Assembly (NCBI RefSeq): GCF_021166475.1
Contig: NZ_JAJOYS010000002.1
Span: 744,001-808,000, forward strand
DNA: 64,000 bases
From: Pelagibacterium xiamenense
GTDB taxonomy: Bacteria; Pseudomonadota; Alphaproteobacteria; Rhizobiales; Devosiaceae
Direction of reading: 5' to 3'
Shown: in pieces, positions 46,304-56,375 of the stretch
Layout of the letters: every line of letters starts with the position of its first letter
Position numbering within the stretch: position 1 is the first letter of the stretch
Notes under the pieces: generated by a model
The model's input: the letters and a program-made list of their open reading frames with translations, nothing else
The model's database searches: none
What the model was told of the DNA's origin: nothing
Made by a program: the position numbers and the translations under genes

Positions 46304-47101
46304 TTACCCCAGCCGCTTGATAACCGCCATCGCCGCCGCCGGATTAGCGACCTTGTGTCCGGAAATAAAGAACAGGAAAACGTCCCGAGGCGTTTTCTCG
46401 GCCGCATCGCTCGCGACAGGTTCGAAATCTCCGGGCGCCGCGCCATCGGCCCAGACCTTTGCCCGCTCCGCCCACGTATCGAGCGCCGTGTCGGAATATC
46501 CCTGGGCCTCACCCTCCTGCGTCCCCATTGCCCGAACGTAAACGAACGGCGCGGTGATATCGGAGATCTGCGGAAACTCGCTATCGGCTGCAATCACCTG
46601 GGCAACACCGTATTCGCGCAGCATCGCCACGAATTCGGACGACTTGAAGCTCTCATGCCGCACCTCGACCACATGCCGAAGTTCCCGCCCTGCCACGCTC
46701 TTGGGCAAGAGCTTCAGAAACGCCTCGAAATCCTCCGGATCGAACTTCTTGGTCGCCATGAACTGCCAGTTGATCGGCCCCAGCTTGGACTTGAGCTCGG
46801 TGATCCCGCTGGTGACGAACCGCTCGATGCTCTCGCCGGCATCCGCCAGTACCCGCCGGTTGGTCGTGAACCGCGGCCCCTTGAGCGAGAAAACGAAATC
46901 CGACGGCGTCTCGTCATGCCATTTGGCAAAGCTCTCGGGCTTTTGCGATCCGTAATAGGTCCCGTTGACCTCGATGGCGGTGAGCTGGCGCGACGCATAT
47001 TCGAGCTCGCGCTTTTGCGGATGCTTTTCGGGATAGAACGTCCCCCGCCACGGCTCGAAGGTCCACCCCCCGACACCAACCCGAATCCTGCCCGTGGCCA
47101 T
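46304..47101 (-). CDS. DUF72 domain protein (YecE family)
   Basis: The 265-residue product has the TIM-barrel DUF72 motifs VGVGGWTFEPWRGTFYP, AIEVNGTYYGSQKPESFAKW, FVFSLKGPRFTTNRR, VVEVRHESF and the C-terminal DVFLFFISGHKVANPAAA. Length is typical. The molecular function of the family is not established. Confidence 0.93.
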   Translation of the reverse strand: MATGRIRVGVGGWTFEPWRGTFYPEKHPQKRELEYASRQLTAIEVNGTYYGSQKPESFAKWHDETPSDFVFSLKGPRFTTNRRVLADAGESIERFVTSGITELKSKLGPINWQFMATKKFDPEDFEAFLKLLPKSVAGRELRHVVEVRHESFKSSEFVAMLREYGVAQVIAADSEFPQISDITAPFVYVRAMGTQEGEAQGYSDTALDTWAERAKVWADGAAPGDFEPVASDAAEKTPRDVFLFFISGHKVANPAAAMAVIKRLG

Positions 47102-47187
47102 TGTGCGCTCTCCCGCCGCTTGTCGTTCCGGGCACCACCATCGCCAAAAGCACCGCGGCGCACAACCCGGTTATCGCGGCAAAAAGG

Positions 47188-47499
47188 TCAGACCCACATC
47201 CGGTAGTGGAGGTTGAACATGATGACGAGACTACCCCCGATCATGATGCAGATCAGCACCGCCGCGAACCCGAGCGCGAGGAGGTTTTCCCTTGGCGTCG
47301 TGCGCAGATCGAGATGCAGGAAGAACCGCAAATGCACGAGCACCTGCACCACCGCCGCAACGGCGATCACCACAAGAATCTGCCCGGCCGGCAAGGCCCG
47401 CGTTGCCACAAGCCCGAACGGGACCGCCGTCAGAACGAGCGCCAGCGCAAACCCGATAAGATACGTCCGCAGACTGCGGTAAGGTCTTGCCTCGCCCAT
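47188..47499 (-). CDS. cyoD: cytochrome o ubiquinol oxidase subunit IV
   Basis: This small membrane subunit helps assemble the bo3 oxidase. The 103-residue product has three membrane segments and the family motifs YLIGFALALVLTAVPF and VQVLVHLRFFLHLD. Its start is one base after the cyoC stop. The operon ends here: no cyoE (heme O synthase) gene follows. Confidence 0.93.
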   Translation of the reverse strand: MGEARPYRSLRTYLIGFALALVLTAVPFGLVATRALPAGQILVVIAVAAVVQVLVHLRFFLHLDLRTTPRENLLALGFAAVLICIMIGGSLVIMFNLHYRMWV

Positions 47500-47500
47500 G

Positions 47501-48076
47501 CTAGAGACCCCCCGGAAGATAGACGACCGAGAAAATGCCGATCCAGACGATATCGAGGAAGTGCCAGAAGAGCCCCAGCCGGAACAGCCGCGACGTGACC
47601 GGCGGCGTCAGCCCCTTAAAGACAATCTGCCCCATCATGACGGCAATGAAGGTCAGCCCCCCGCTCACGTGCAGTCCGTGCGTGCCCACAAGCGTAAAGA
47701 ACGCCGAAAGGAACCCACTCCGGTCCGGCCCCGCCCCCTCCGCGATCATCCCCGCGAATTCGCGCAGCTCGAGCATGACGAACGCAACTCCGAGCACGAA
47801 GGTGACCCCGAGCCACATAAGTACGGCACCTCGTCTGCGCGCGTCCGCCGAAAGCGCCGCGAACCCGAAGGTGAGGCTGCTCACCAAAAGCAGCATCGTC
47901 TCGACAAAGGCGTTGGAAAGATCGAACAGCTCTCCCCCGCCCGGCCCGCCGGCGAGATTGTTCCGCATCACCAGATAGGTCGCGAACAATAGCGCGAAGA
48001 TGATCGCGTCGCTCATCAGGTAAAGCCAGAACCCGAACGCCCGCTCCTCATGAACCCCGGTCATCGTAGCGTTCAT
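47501..48076 (-). CDS. cyoC: cytochrome o ubiquinol oxidase subunit III
   Basis: The 191-residue product has five membrane segments in the CyoC pattern: [48 protein letters not shown] and [11 protein letters not shown]. The ATG at 48076 overlaps the cyoB stop by four bases (ATGA), so the two are translationally coupled. Confidence 0.95.
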   Translation of the reverse strand: MNATMTGVHEERAFGFWLYLMSDAIIFALLFATYLVMRNNLAGGPGGGELFDLSNAFVETMLLLVSSLTFGFAALSADARRRGAVLMWLGVTFVLGVAFVMLELREFAGMIAEGAGPDRSGFLSAFFTLVGTHGLHVSGGLTFIAVMMGQIVFKGLTPPVTSRLFRLGLFWHFLDIVWIGIFSVVYLPGGL

Positions 48077-50067
48077 GCCGCTACCTCCTCCCGCCGCGAC
48101 GCCGACAGCGCCGCGAACCGCGCGTCCTCGATCCGCTTGACCTCCGCCGCTGGCATGACCGTTTCGGTTTCCTCCTGCGAAGACCGCACGACAAGCGCGG
48201 CAAGGATCACCAGCCCCGCCCCGATCGCGGCCCACCCGATTTGCCAGACCATGGCAAACCCGAAGACCCCGGCAGCAACGCCGATCACCACCCCGATACC
48301 GCTGTTTTTCGGCATCTCGATATCCTCGTACCGCTCGGGCCGGCGATACGCCTCGCCCCGCTGCTTCATCTCATGGAAGGCATCGAGGCTGCGCACCTCG
48401 GGCACAACGGCGAAATTGTAAGGCGGCGGCGGAGACGCGGCGAGCCATTCGAGTGTCCGTCCGTTCCACGGATCGCCGGTCGTGTCGCGGTTCGCGTCCC
48501 GGTCGCGGATCGAAACGTAAAGCTGCATGCCAAGGCAGACGATCCCGATCAGCACCAGCACCGCCCCGACCGCCGCCGTCACGAGGAAGGGCTGCCATTC
48601 GGCGATGTTGTAGTGCTCCATCCGCCGCGACATGCCCATGAACCCGAGCGCGTAAAGCGGCATAAAGGCGATATAGAACCCCACAACCCAGAACCAGAAC
48701 GCCCGCGTCCCCCAGCGCGCATCGAGCGTGAACCCGAAGGCCTTGGGGAACCAGTACATATAGGCGGCGAAATAACCAAAGAGCGCGCCGGGGATCAGCA
48801 TGTTGTGGAAGTGCGCGACAAGGAATGTGGAGTTGTGCATCAGATAATCGGCAGGCGGCAGCGCCAGCAACACCCCCGTCATCCCGCCGATCACGAAAGT
48901 GACCATGAACCCCAGCGTCCATTTCATCGAAGGATGGAACGTGATCCGCCCCCGATACATGGTCATCAGCCAATCGAAGACCTTGACCCCGGTGGGCACG
49001 GCGATCACCATCGTTGCAACGCCGAAAAACGCGTTGACGTTGGCGCTCGCGCCCATCGTGAAGAAGTGGTGCAGCCACACCGTGAACGACAAGAGCGCAA
49101 TCACCGCCGTCGCATAGACCAGAGACGGGTATCCGAACAGCCGCTTGGCCGAGAACGTGGCCACCACCTCGGAGAAAATCCCGAACGCCGGCAGGATGAG
49201 AATGTAGACCTCCGGATGCCCCCAGATCCAGATAAGGTTCACATAGTTCATCATGTTGCCGCCGTCGGCATTGGTGAAAAAGTGCATGCCGAAAATGCGG
49301 TCGAGCGCCAGCATGGAAACGACGACCGTCAGCGCCGGAAACGCGAAAATCATCAGAACGCTCGAGCACAATACCGTCCAGGTGAACATGGGCATGCGCA
49401 TGAAGGTCATGCCCGGCGCCCGGCGTTTGAGGATGGTGACGATGAAGTTGATCCCGCTCAGCGTCGTGCCGATGCCGCTCACCTGGATCGACCAGATCCA
49501 GTAGTCGACCCCGACGCCGGGGCTGTAGGCCGCCCCCGAATAGGGCGGATAGCCGGTCCACCCGGCGGTCGAGAATTTGCCGATCACCAGCGAGACGAGC
49601 ATCAGCCCCGCGCCCGCCGCCGTCAGCCACAGGCTTACCGAATTGAGGAACGGAAAGGCCACGTCCCGCGACCCGATCTGCTGGGGCATGATGATGTTGA
49701 TGAGCCCCGTAAGGAACGGCATTGCCATGAAAAAGATCATGATCGTGCCATGCGAGGAAAAGATCTGGTCGAAATGGTCCGGCGGCAGATAGCCGTCCGA
49801 ATTGAGCGCCACCGCCTGCTGCGCCCGCATCATCAGCGCGTCGATGAACCCGCGCAAAAGCATCACCAGCGCCAGCATCACATACATGATGCCGATGCGC
49901 TTGTGATCGAGGCTCGTCAGCCACTCGCTCCAGATATAACGCCATTTGCCCATCATCGTGATGACAAGGGCAATGGCCAATCCGCCAAGGACTGTGACGA
50001 GCGCACCGCCCATGGCAACCCAGCTGTAAAAGGGCAAGGCGTCGAGGGTCAGCCTACCGAGCATCAA
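48073..50067 (-). CDS. cyoB: cytochrome o ubiquinol oxidase subunit I
   Basis: This is the catalytic subunit that oxidises ubiquinol, reduces O2 to water and pumps protons in the inner membrane. The 664-residue protein has about 14-15 membrane segments, the low-spin heme region [15 protein letters not shown], the heme-copper site [17 protein letters not shown] with its cross-linked His-Tyr, WLHHFFTMG (two CuB His) and the heme ligands in [11 protein letters not shown]. The quinol-binding N-terminal extension is present. Its stop overlaps cyoC and its start overlaps cyoA, both by four bases. Confidence 0.97.
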   Translation of the reverse strand: MMLGRLTLDALPFYSWVAMGGALVTVLGGLAIALVITMMGKWRYIWSEWLTSLDHKRIGIMYVMLALVMLLRGFIDALMMRAQQAVALNSDGYLPPDHFDQIFSSHGTIMIFFMAMPFLTGLINIIMPQQIGSRDVAFPFLNSVSLWLTAAGAGLMLVSLVIGKFSTAGWTGYPPYSGAAYSPGVGVDYWIWSIQVSGIGTTLSGINFIVTILKRRAPGMTFMRMPMFTWTVLCSSVLMIFAFPALTVVVSMLALDRIFGMHFFTNADGGNMMNYVNLIWIWGHPEVYILILPAFGIFSEVVATFSAKRLFGYPSLVYATAVIALLSFTVWLHHFFTMGASANVNAFFGVATMVIAVPTGVKVFDWLMTMYRGRITFHPSMKWTLGFMVTFVIGGMTGVLLALPPADYLMHNSTFLVAHFHNMLIPGALFGYFAAYMYWFPKAFGFTLDARWGTRAFWFWVVGFYIAFMPLYALGFMGMSRRMEHYNIAEWQPFLVTAAVGAVLVLIGIVCLGMQLYVSIRDRDANRDTTGDPWNGRTLEWLAASPPPPYNFAVVPEVRSLDAFHEMKQRGEAYRRPERYEDIEMPKNSGIGVVIGVAAGVFGFAMVWQIGWAAIGAGLVILAALVVRSSQEETETVMPAAEVKRIEDARFAALSASRREEVAA

Positions 50068-50981
50068 TCGCCCTCCGAAGCGCTGCGCGCATGGGCCATA
50101 TGCCCTTCGCCTTGGATGTATTTGGCAATGACGGCATCGAACAGCCCCTCCTCGACGTCCGAATAATAGGTGACAGGATGGGCGATGCTCGGCGTCGCGA
50201 GCGCAGCGTAAGCGTCCATATCGAGGCCCTGACCAGCCTGCCCCGCCTCTGCCACCCAGCGCTCGAAATCCGCCTCGCTTACGGCTATGGCGGTGAAATG
50301 CTGGTCGGCAAAGCCGTCCCCGCTATATTGCGTGTTCCGGCCCATGAACTGCCCTTGCGCATCGGCCAGAAGATTGAGCCGCGTCTGCATACCGGCCATC
50401 GCGAAAATCTGCCCTCCGAGAGCCGGAATGAAGAACGAATTCATCACCGTGTCGGACGTAATACGAAGGCTCAGCGGCTTGCCCGCGGGGAACACGAGCT
50501 CATTGACCGACGCTATGTCCTGCTCAGGATAGATAAAGAGCCACTTCCAGTCCTGCGCGATCACTTCGACCTCGAGCGCCTCCCGCGTCGGATCGAGTTG
50601 CCTGTAGGGGTCCAGCGCGTGCGTCGCCTGCCAGAGCGCGACCCCGAGCGCGACGACGATAGCGGCCGGAACCAGCCAGATGGCGGCATCGATAAGGCCC
50701 GAATATGCCCAGTCCGGCGCATATTTGCCAGGACCGCCCGCACGGTAGCGCCATGCGAAAACACCCGCCATCACGAAAACCGGAATGATGACGATCAACA
50801 TCAGACCCACGGCCGTGAACAACAGATTGCGCTCGGCGAGTGCCACCGGTCCCTTGGGGTCGAGGATCGGTGCGCTGACAAGGCTGCAGCCCGTCAGAAC
50901 CACCACGGCCGCAAGAACCGCCGCCGCACCGCCGGCGCGAAGGAAAAAACGTACCGCGCTACCATCCGGCCGCTCAGGCAT
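50064..50981 (-). CDS. cyoA: cytochrome o ubiquinol oxidase subunit II
   Basis: The 305-residue subunit is a lipoprotein (lipobox VLTGC after a hydrophobic stretch), with two membrane segments and a periplasmic cupredoxin domain ([51 protein letters not shown]). The CuA-binding Cys residues of cytochrome c oxidases are absent, as expected for a quinol oxidase. The ATG at 50981 is used; a GTG at 50996 with AGGA nine bases before it is an alternative. First gene of cyoABCD. Confidence 0.94.
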   Translation of the reverse strand: MPERPDGSAVRFFLRAGGAAAVLAAVVVLTGCSLVSAPILDPKGPVALAERNLLFTAVGLMLIVIIPVFVMAGVFAWRYRAGGPGKYAPDWAYSGLIDAAIWLVPAAIVVALGVALWQATHALDPYRQLDPTREALEVEVIAQDWKWLFIYPEQDIASVNELVFPAGKPLSLRITSDTVMNSFFIPALGGQIFAMAGMQTRLNLLADAQGQFMGRNTQYSGDGFADQHFTAIAVSEADFERWVAEAGQAGQGLDMDAYAALATPSIAHPVTYYSDVEEGLFDAVIAKYIQGEGHMAHARSASEGD

Positions 50982-51503
50982 CGCCCGCCGGTTCACGAAT
51001 GTCGTTCCTGGAAACGGAAAAGAACGCCGAACAACCTGCCGTCGCAGATCGCGCGGCACCCATGCTCCGCGTCAGCCGATCGATCATACGTGCCCCCAGA
51101 CCACGAACAGGCTCCCGTAAAGGAAGCGCGCCGGAGCAATATTCCGGCGAATCGCTCTGCATAACGTCTCTGCGGCCGCACGGTACCGCAAGTCATCGGG
51201 CAAGGACATCGTTGCCAATTCCTAAACTCACAAAATCGATTTGAAATCGAGCGATTGGCAAAGAATTTTCGATAGGGTTGCTGCGGCGCACGGGCTCGGA
51301 TTGACTTTCGAGAAACCCCAATACTACCCTCTCGACTGCTGGCGCGAATCCGGGATCGCGGTGATTCTCGCGCTTGTCTTCTGGCGGTCATGGAATCGGC
51401 AGATGTTGCGGCAGGGTGGCACTTGCGGCAGGGCTCGGAGCGTTGGACGGCTCCAGGCAATTGAACCTGCCCACCGCCACCTGAGAAGGGGGCCATTGCA
51501 GCT
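50982..51503. other. divergent promoter region of cyoABCD and the dehydrogenase operon, with nested inverted repeats
   Basis: No gene is convincing here. TTGCCAAT (51212-51219) and ATTGGCAA (51254-51261) form a perfect eight-base inverted repeat. Inside it lies TCGATTT-G-AAATCGA (51236-51250), a perfect 15-base palindrome. This is where both divergent operons could be co-regulated. The regulator is unknown and no FNR/FixK-type box was seen. Confidence 0.45.
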
Positions 51504-51866
51504 ATGAACGCTTCGTTCTTTCAACGCTGGAGTCCGTGCGTCGTCGCGCTCGGCGCGGCGGTGGGACTGATTATTTCGATCATCAATTACTTCACGCCGG
51601 GCAACGGCATCAGCGGCACGCCAGGCGCGCTCCTGGTGATCGGCTCCACGCTCGCCATCCTGCTCGCGGCCACCGTCATCTGGTTCCTGGCCGGGCGCCT
51701 GAGCTGGATCGGAGGCACGCTGTTCGTGCTGATCCTGCTCGGCATTCTTGGCACGGCTTTCGCCGGATATCTGCTCGAGAGCGCCTGGCTGCCCGTCACG
51801 ATGGCCGTGTGCCTTGCCGGCTGGCTCACCGGATTGGTCCCCGCTTTCTCGAGAGCGACTGCCTAG
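51504..51866 (+). CDS. four-helix membrane protein, probable anchor of the quinoprotein dehydrogenase
   Basis: The 120-residue product is almost wholly membrane-embedded, with four hydrophobic helices (about residues 10-28, 40-62, 67-88, 93-112). Membrane-bound glucose dehydrogenases (Gcd) carry a five-helix N-terminal anchor of about this size in front of the catalytic part; here the catalytic part starts as a separate secreted protein 25 bases downstream. The likely role is to hold it at the membrane and pass electrons to ubiquinone. Direct similarity to the Gcd anchor is only at the level of layout. GAAGGGGG lies 12 bases before the ATG. Confidence 0.65.
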   Translation: MNASFFQRWSPCVVALGAAVGLIISIINYFTPGNGISGTPGALLVIGSTLAILLAATVIWFLAGRLSWIGGTLFVLILLGILGTAFAGYLLESAWLPVTMAVCLAGWLTGLVPAFSRATA

Positions 51867-51891
51867 CGCCCACACGGCAAGGACGAAGTTC

Positions 51892-53793
51892 ATGAAATAC
51901 CTCTCATTCCTCTCCGGCCTGACGGTTCTTCCGATCGGGCTGGTCATAGCCGCATCCGCCCAGGCGCAGGACCTTTGGCCCACATTCAACGGCAACCTCC
52001 AGGCACAGAAATTCTCCCCCGCCGATCAGATCACACCCGAAAACGTGCACGAGCTCGAGGTTGCATGGGAGGTCCATACCGGTGACGTCTCCACCGGCGC
52101 GAACGGGCGGCCGGTCTCCGCGTGGTCGGCAACACCGATCTTTGCCAACGACACGGTCTATCTCGGCACGCCCTTCTATCGCATCTTCGCGCTCGCCCCG
52201 GATACGGGCGAAGTTAAGTGGGTCTATGACAGCGACGCCCTCCTCGAGGGCCTGACCCAGAACATCCTCAAGAGCCGCGGCGTTGCCTACTGGGAGGCGG
52301 AAAACCCGGCTGACGGGCAACCCTGTCAGAAGCGCGTCTATATCGGCACGATGGACGCCAAGCTCCATTCGGTCGACGCCGATACCGGTGAAGCCTGCGC
52401 CGAATTCGGCACTGGCGGCATTCTCGACGTCAACACCTGGAACACGACCAACAACAAATGGCCCCTGTCGCTGTTCCAGCCCCCGACCGTGTTCGAGGAT
52501 ACGCTCGTGCTCGGCTGGGCAGGCAAGGATTGGGCCGATACCGTAGCCCCTCCGGGCAATGTCTTCGGTATCGACGCACGGACCGGCGATCTGAAATGGA
52601 CCTTCAACCCCATCCCGGCGGACATGACCGATTTGACCGGTACCGCCAATGTCTGGGCCTCGATGTCCGTCGACCCCGAGGCCGGGATCGTCTACCTGCC
52701 CGTATCATCGCCGAGCCCCAACTTCTATGGTGGAGATCGCCTGCAGCCCATTCCGCTCGCGAGCTCGGTGACCGCACTCCATATCGAAACCGGCGACCTC
52801 GTCTGGAGCCGCCAGCTCGTCCATCACGATATATGGGACTACGACACCAACGCCGCGCCAACCCTGATCGACATCGAACAGGACGGCAAAACCATTCCGG
52901 CTCTCGTGCAGACGTCCAAGCAGGGCTTCCTTTATGTCCTCAACCGCATGACAGGCGAGCCGATCTTCCCTATCGAGGAACGCCCGGTACCGGCATCGAC
53001 GGCACAAGGCGAGCAGGCATCGCCAACGCAGCCCTTCGTTTCGGTCCCCGAGCCCGTGACCGATCCCGAATGGCCTGGCGTCTATTGGCTGGCCGACCTT
53101 GCCGGCGGTGGCTATTGCAGCCGGACGGCGGAGAACCTCGTCTACGAGGGCCCCTTCACGCCGCCGAGCCTCGAGGGCACAATCGTTTATCCGCCAACGA
53201 GCGGCGGCATCGAATGGGGCGGCGGCGCGGTCAATCCCGAAACCGGCACCTATATCGTCAACAGCTCGAACATCGTGCAGATCTACAAGCTCATCCCGCG
53301 CGAAGAGTTCGACAAGATCGAAGCAGGCGGAACCGAAGTCGCCGGCTTCTTCCCCATGAGCGGAAGTCCCTATGGCTTCGAGCTGCGGGCCTTCCTCAAT
53401 CCCATCGGCATGCCGTGCTGGAACCCGCCCTATGGCACCATGTCGGCCTACAACATCAACACCGGCGAACTCCTGTGGCGCAAACCCTTCGGCCAGGTCC
53501 AGCAATGGGGCTTCTACATGCCCGCGGACTGGGGTTCCGTCACCTTCGGCGGACCGCTCCTCACCTCAAGCGGCGTTATCTTCATCGGCGCCTCGATGGA
53601 CCGCCGCGTGCGCGCCGTAAGCGAACAAACCGGTGAGGTGTTGTGGAAGGCCAACGTCGACGCCAACTCCGTCGCCATTCCCGCGACCTATACGTACCAG
53701 GGCAAGCAGTACGTCGTCTTCGTCGCTGGCGGCAATTCCTTCGTGGCGCCGGGCGTGAGCGATCAGGTGATCGCGTTTGCGCTTCCGGACTAA
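51892..53793 (+). CDS. PQQ-dependent membrane-type dehydrogenase (glucose/quinate dehydrogenase-like), catalytic part
   Basis: It oxidises a sugar or polyol in the periplasm with PQQ. The 633-residue protein has its own signal peptide (LPIGLVIAASAQAQ) and then the eight-bladed beta-propeller of the Gcd/QuiA family: DLWPTFNGNLQAQKFSPADQ, ITPENVHELEVAWEVHTGDV, the catalytic Asp region LVHHDIWDYDTNAAPTL, FTPPSLEGTIVYPPTSGGIE and the end GKQYVVFVAGGNSF. Members normally have five fused N-terminal membrane helices; here these are missing. AAGGA lies eight bases before the ATG. The preceding membrane protein and following Pr6Pr protein complete a three-gene operon. PQQ synthesis genes are not in the window. 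Confidence 0.88.
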   Translation: MKYLSFLSGLTVLPIGLVIAASAQAQDLWPTFNGNLQAQKFSPADQITPENVHELEVAWEVHTGDVSTGANGRPVSAWSATPIFANDTVYLGTPFYRIFALAPDTGEVKWVYDSDALLEGLTQNILKSRGVAYWEAENPADGQPCQKRVYIGTMDAKLHSVDADTGEACAEFGTGGILDVNTWNTTNNKWPLSLFQPPTVFEDTLVLGWAGKDWADTVAPPGNVFGIDARTGDLKWTFNPIPADMTDLTGTANVWASMSVDPEAGIVYLPVSSPSPNFYGGDRLQPIPLASSVTALHIETGDLVWSRQLVHHDIWDYDTNAAPTLIDIEQDGKTIPALVQTSKQGFLYVLNRMTGEPIFPIEERPVPASTAQGEQASPTQPFVSVPEPVTDPEWPGVYWLADLAGGGYCSRTAENLVYEGPFTPPSLEGTIVYPPTSGGIEWGGGAVNPETGTYIVNSSNIVQIYKLIPREEFDKIEAGGTEVAGFFPMSGSPYGFELRAFLNPIGMPCWNPPYGTMSAYNINTGELLWRKPFGQVQQWGFYMPADWGSVTFGGPLLTSSGVIFIGASMDRRVRAVSEQTGEVLWKANVDANSVAIPATYTYQGKQYVVFVAGGNSFVAPGVSDQVIAFALPD

Positions 53794-53829
53794 TCACTCG
53801 GCTTCATAGCGATAACAGGAGAATTGGAA

Positions 53830-54471
53830 ATGAGACTGGATCGCATTCTCGCCTGCTTCGGCTTCGTTGTGGGGTGCTTCACGCTCGCATCCCAATTCAC
53901 CCTCACGGTCTCGGCCTATATGAACGACGGCAAGGGCTGGCCGCTCGGGATCCTGCACTACCTGGGCTTCCTCACCATTCTGAGCAACACGGGGCTTGTG
54001 CTGACCTATGCCAGTACGCTTTTCCCGCACAATTGGCTCGAAATATTCCGCCATCCCAAGTCGCGCGGCGCGGTCGCCGCGATCATCACTCTCGTGATGA
54101 TCTTCTACAATTTCCTCCTCGCGCCGATTAATCCAGCCACTGGCTTCCCGCTGTTCAACGACTACATCTTCCACTACCTGCTGCCGGTCGTTTACCTCGT
54201 CTGGTGGTTCATCGGCACGCCGCACGGCACGCTCGAATACAAGGACGTCCCCGTCTTGGTAGCGCCCGGCCTGGTCTACGCCGCTTACGTGCTGGTGCGC
54301 GGCCCGATCCTGAACGAATACCCCTATCCGATGATCGACGTGAACGCGCATGGCTATCCGCAGGTCCTGCTATTCATGCTCTATACGGCAATCGGCCTCT
54401 GCATTCTGGCCGCGCTCGTCGTTCTGGCCGACAGGTTGCTTGCAGGGCGCAGGCAAGTGGCGGCGAGCTGA
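53830..54471 (+). CDS. Pr6Pr family membrane protein
   Basis: The 213-residue product has six hydrophobic helices and resembles the Pr6Pr/FAR-17a/AIG1-like membrane proteins (LHYLGFLTILSNTGLVL, FNDYIFHYLLPVVYLVWWFIGTPHGTLEY, and the Pro-Tyr-rich NEYPYPMIDVNAHGYPQVLLFMLY). Family function is unknown; eukaryotic relatives are lipid esterases with Thr/His residues in the membrane. AGGAG lies eight bases before the ATG. Its position right after the dehydrogenase suggests a link to it. Confidence 0.75.
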   Translation: MRLDRILACFGFVVGCFTLASQFTLTVSAYMNDGKGWPLGILHYLGFLTILSNTGLVLTYASTLFPHNWLEIFRHPKSRGAVAAIITLVMIFYNFLLAPINPATGFPLFNDYIFHYLLPVVYLVWWFIGTPHGTLEYKDVPVLVAPGLVYAAYVLVRGPILNEYPYPMIDVNAHGYPQVLLFMLYTAIGLCILAALVVLADRLLAGRRQVAAS

Positions 54472-54488
54472 GACATCCGCTTTGGCGG

Positions 54489-55292
54489 TCACCCGAACGC
54501 GATATCGCGCAGGATGGCCGCCGCCTGCGGCGCGGCCGCAAAGCAGGGCTTTTGCTCAAGTAGCCCGCCCCCGGCGAGGAAATCGTCAGCCTCCCCGCCG
54601 GCCTCGGCCACAAGGAGCAACCCGGCCACGCAATCCCAGGCCCGCAGCTTCGGCTCGTAAAACGCCAGATAATGCCCCGCCGCGACGTGCGCCAGCGTCA
54701 GGGCCGCCGATCCGTTGCGCATATAGACGCCGCCGGCCTCGAGCACGCCGGCAATCACCGACCCCACATGCGCCGCCGACGCGTCCTGGCTTGCCCCAAT
54801 GGCGATCAGCCCGCCTCCGAACGGGGTCATCGCATCCACGAAAATGGACGCATCGTCACGATACGCACCGCGCCCCCTTTCGGCCCAATACAGATACCCC
54901 GTGCAGGGTTCATAAACGAGCCCCAAAACCGGCGCGCCATCCTCGAGCACGGCAATCGCCACGCACCAGGAGCGCAACCCGTGCAGAAAACAGCTCGTCC
55001 CGTCGATCGGATCGATCAGCCAGCTGAACCGCGAGCTGCCGGCAAGGTGGCCATGCTCTTCGCCGATGAGCCCGTCGTTCGGAAACCGTGCGGCAACGGC
55101 CTCGCGCAGCATGCTCTCGACGGCCCGGTCGGCGACGCTGACCACATCCTGCTGCCCCGTCTTCGTCTCGACGGTCAGAGACGTATAGCGCTCGAAATAT
55201 TCGAGCGCCAAACGGCCGGCCTCGCGAATGATATCTTTTGCGGCTTCACGCCGCACGGCGCATTCCTGCGCACTATCGAGCATCTGTGTCAT
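54489..55292 (-). CDS. inositol-monophosphatase-family phosphatase
   Basis: The 267-residue product has the Mg2+-dependent phosphatase signatures GLIGEEHG (Glu pair), WLIDPIDGTSCFLHGL and RAWDCVAGLLLV. Relatives hydrolyse inositol-1-phosphate, histidinol phosphate or 3'-phosphoadenosine phosphate. The motif FLHG instead of NFxHG near the second site is a small departure. It is last in a seven-gene transport operon and 12 bases after the LacI gene, which favours an inositol phosphate or similar small phosphate ester made by the phosphodiesterase encoded in the same operon. Confidence 0.87.
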   Translation of the reverse strand: MTQMLDSAQECAVRREAAKDIIREAGRLALEYFERYTSLTVETKTGQQDVVSVADRAVESMLREAVAARFPNDGLIGEEHGHLAGSSRFSWLIDPIDGTSCFLHGLRSWCVAIAVLEDGAPVLGLVYEPCTGYLYWAERGRGAYRDDASIFVDAMTPFGGGLIAIGASQDASAAHVGSVIAGVLEAGGVYMRNGSAALTLAHVAAGHYLAFYEPKLRAWDCVAGLLLVAEAGGEADDFLAGGGLLEQKPCFAAAPQAAAILRDIAFG

Positions 55293-55304
55293 GAGAAATA
55301 GGGC

Positions 55305-56375
55305 CTAAAGGGAGGAAGGCGCCGCGCGGGTCGAATTGCGTTCGACCAGCGCGACATCGATGAAGATCGGCGGTACCGGCAGGTCGGGATCGTCGATACG
55401 ATTGATAAGCGCAGTGATCGCGGCACCGGCAATTGCGGAGGGATCCTGGCGCACGGTCGTGAGGTCGTAACTCTGCCACCCTGCCTCGGCGATGTCGTCG
55501 CATGCGGCAACCTTGAGATCGCCGGGCACATCCATATGCGCGGTGTAGCGGATATGATCGAGAAAACCGAGCGCTAGATAGTCGTTGACGCAATAGGCGG
55601 CGTCTGGCGCAAGCCCGCTCGCGAGAAACGCCTCGGCGGCCTCCACGCCACCCGCATAGTCCTGGATCGCCCCCTGGAAATCGCCGACGATTTCGATACC
55701 GAGATCCGCGCAGGCTGCCGTAAATGCTTTCTTGCGCAGCCCGATCGTGTGAGAAGCACGTCGTTGACTGGCAATGGCAACGCTTCGGCATCCGGCGTCG
55801 TAGAGCACCTCGGCGCCCATACGTCCGGCCTTTCGCGAATCCATTGAAACGTTGATGACCTTGCCGCCGACCTCCGCCTTATTGACCAGCACCAACGGCA
55901 CGTCATGGGCGACGCACGCGTCGGCGATCTGCGAGGGCGGCGTGTCCGAAGTGACGATGGCACCCGAGACGTTGTAATGGAGCATCATATCGATGAGATG
56001 GCCCACGTCGTCGCCCGGATTTGTCGGCAGGAGGAACGGCCGGTAGTCGAGTGCGACAAGCCCCCGCGCGAGCCGGTCGACAAGGCTGCCGCGGAGCGAG
56101 TGATCCATGTCGGATACCACGAGCCCGATGAGCCGCGTGCGCTGCTGCGACAAGCTTCGCGCCAGAAAATTGACCCGATAGCCCAAGACGTCCGCCGCCC
56201 GCATGACCTTTTCTCGCGTCTTGGGCGATACGCTCGCGCCATCGGTGAAGGTGCGCGATACCGCCGAACGCGAAACCCCGGCCAGTCGCGCCACGTCTTC
56301 CGACGTCGGCGTCCGTCCGGTCTTGACGATTTTCGACATGAACGCTGCACCTCGTGCGCCGGAATCTGGCTTCAT
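55305..56375 (-). CDS. LacI-family transcriptional regulator
   Basis: The 356-residue product has the LacI headpiece (PTSEDVARLAGVSRSAVSRTFTDGASVSPKTREKV, about residues 23-57), the hinge helix LARSLSQQRT and a periplasmic-binding-like effector domain. The ATG at 56375 overlaps the previous stop (ATGA) with AAGG upstream; an in-frame ATG at 56339 with GAGGTG eight bases before it is equally possible. It lies inside the transport operon and probably represses it through the palindrome at 62529-62544. Confidence 0.9.
   Translation of the reverse strand: MKPDSGARGAAFMSKIVKTGRTPTSEDVARLAGVSRSAVSRTFTDGASVSPKTREKVMRAADVLGYRVNFLARSLSQQRTRLIGLVVSDMDHSLRGSLVDRLARGLVALDYRPFLLPTNPGDDVGHLIDMMLHYNVSGAIVTSDTPPSQIADACVAHDVPLVLVNKAEVGGKVINVSMDSRKAGRMGAEVLYDAGCRSVAIASQRRASHTIGLRKKAFTAACADLGIEIVGDFQGAIQDYAGGVEAAEAFLASGLAPDAAYCVNDYLALGFLDHIRYTAHMDVPGDLKVAACDDIAEAGWQSYDLTTVRQDPSAIAGAAITALINRIDDPDLPVPPIFIDVALVERNSTRAAPSSL

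Noticed and set aside
51241-51507. Plus-strand open frame of 88 codons before the membrane anchor gene
   Set aside because: It begins inside the nested palindromes, has no ribosome-binding site, and its C-terminal half looks like noncoding sequence.
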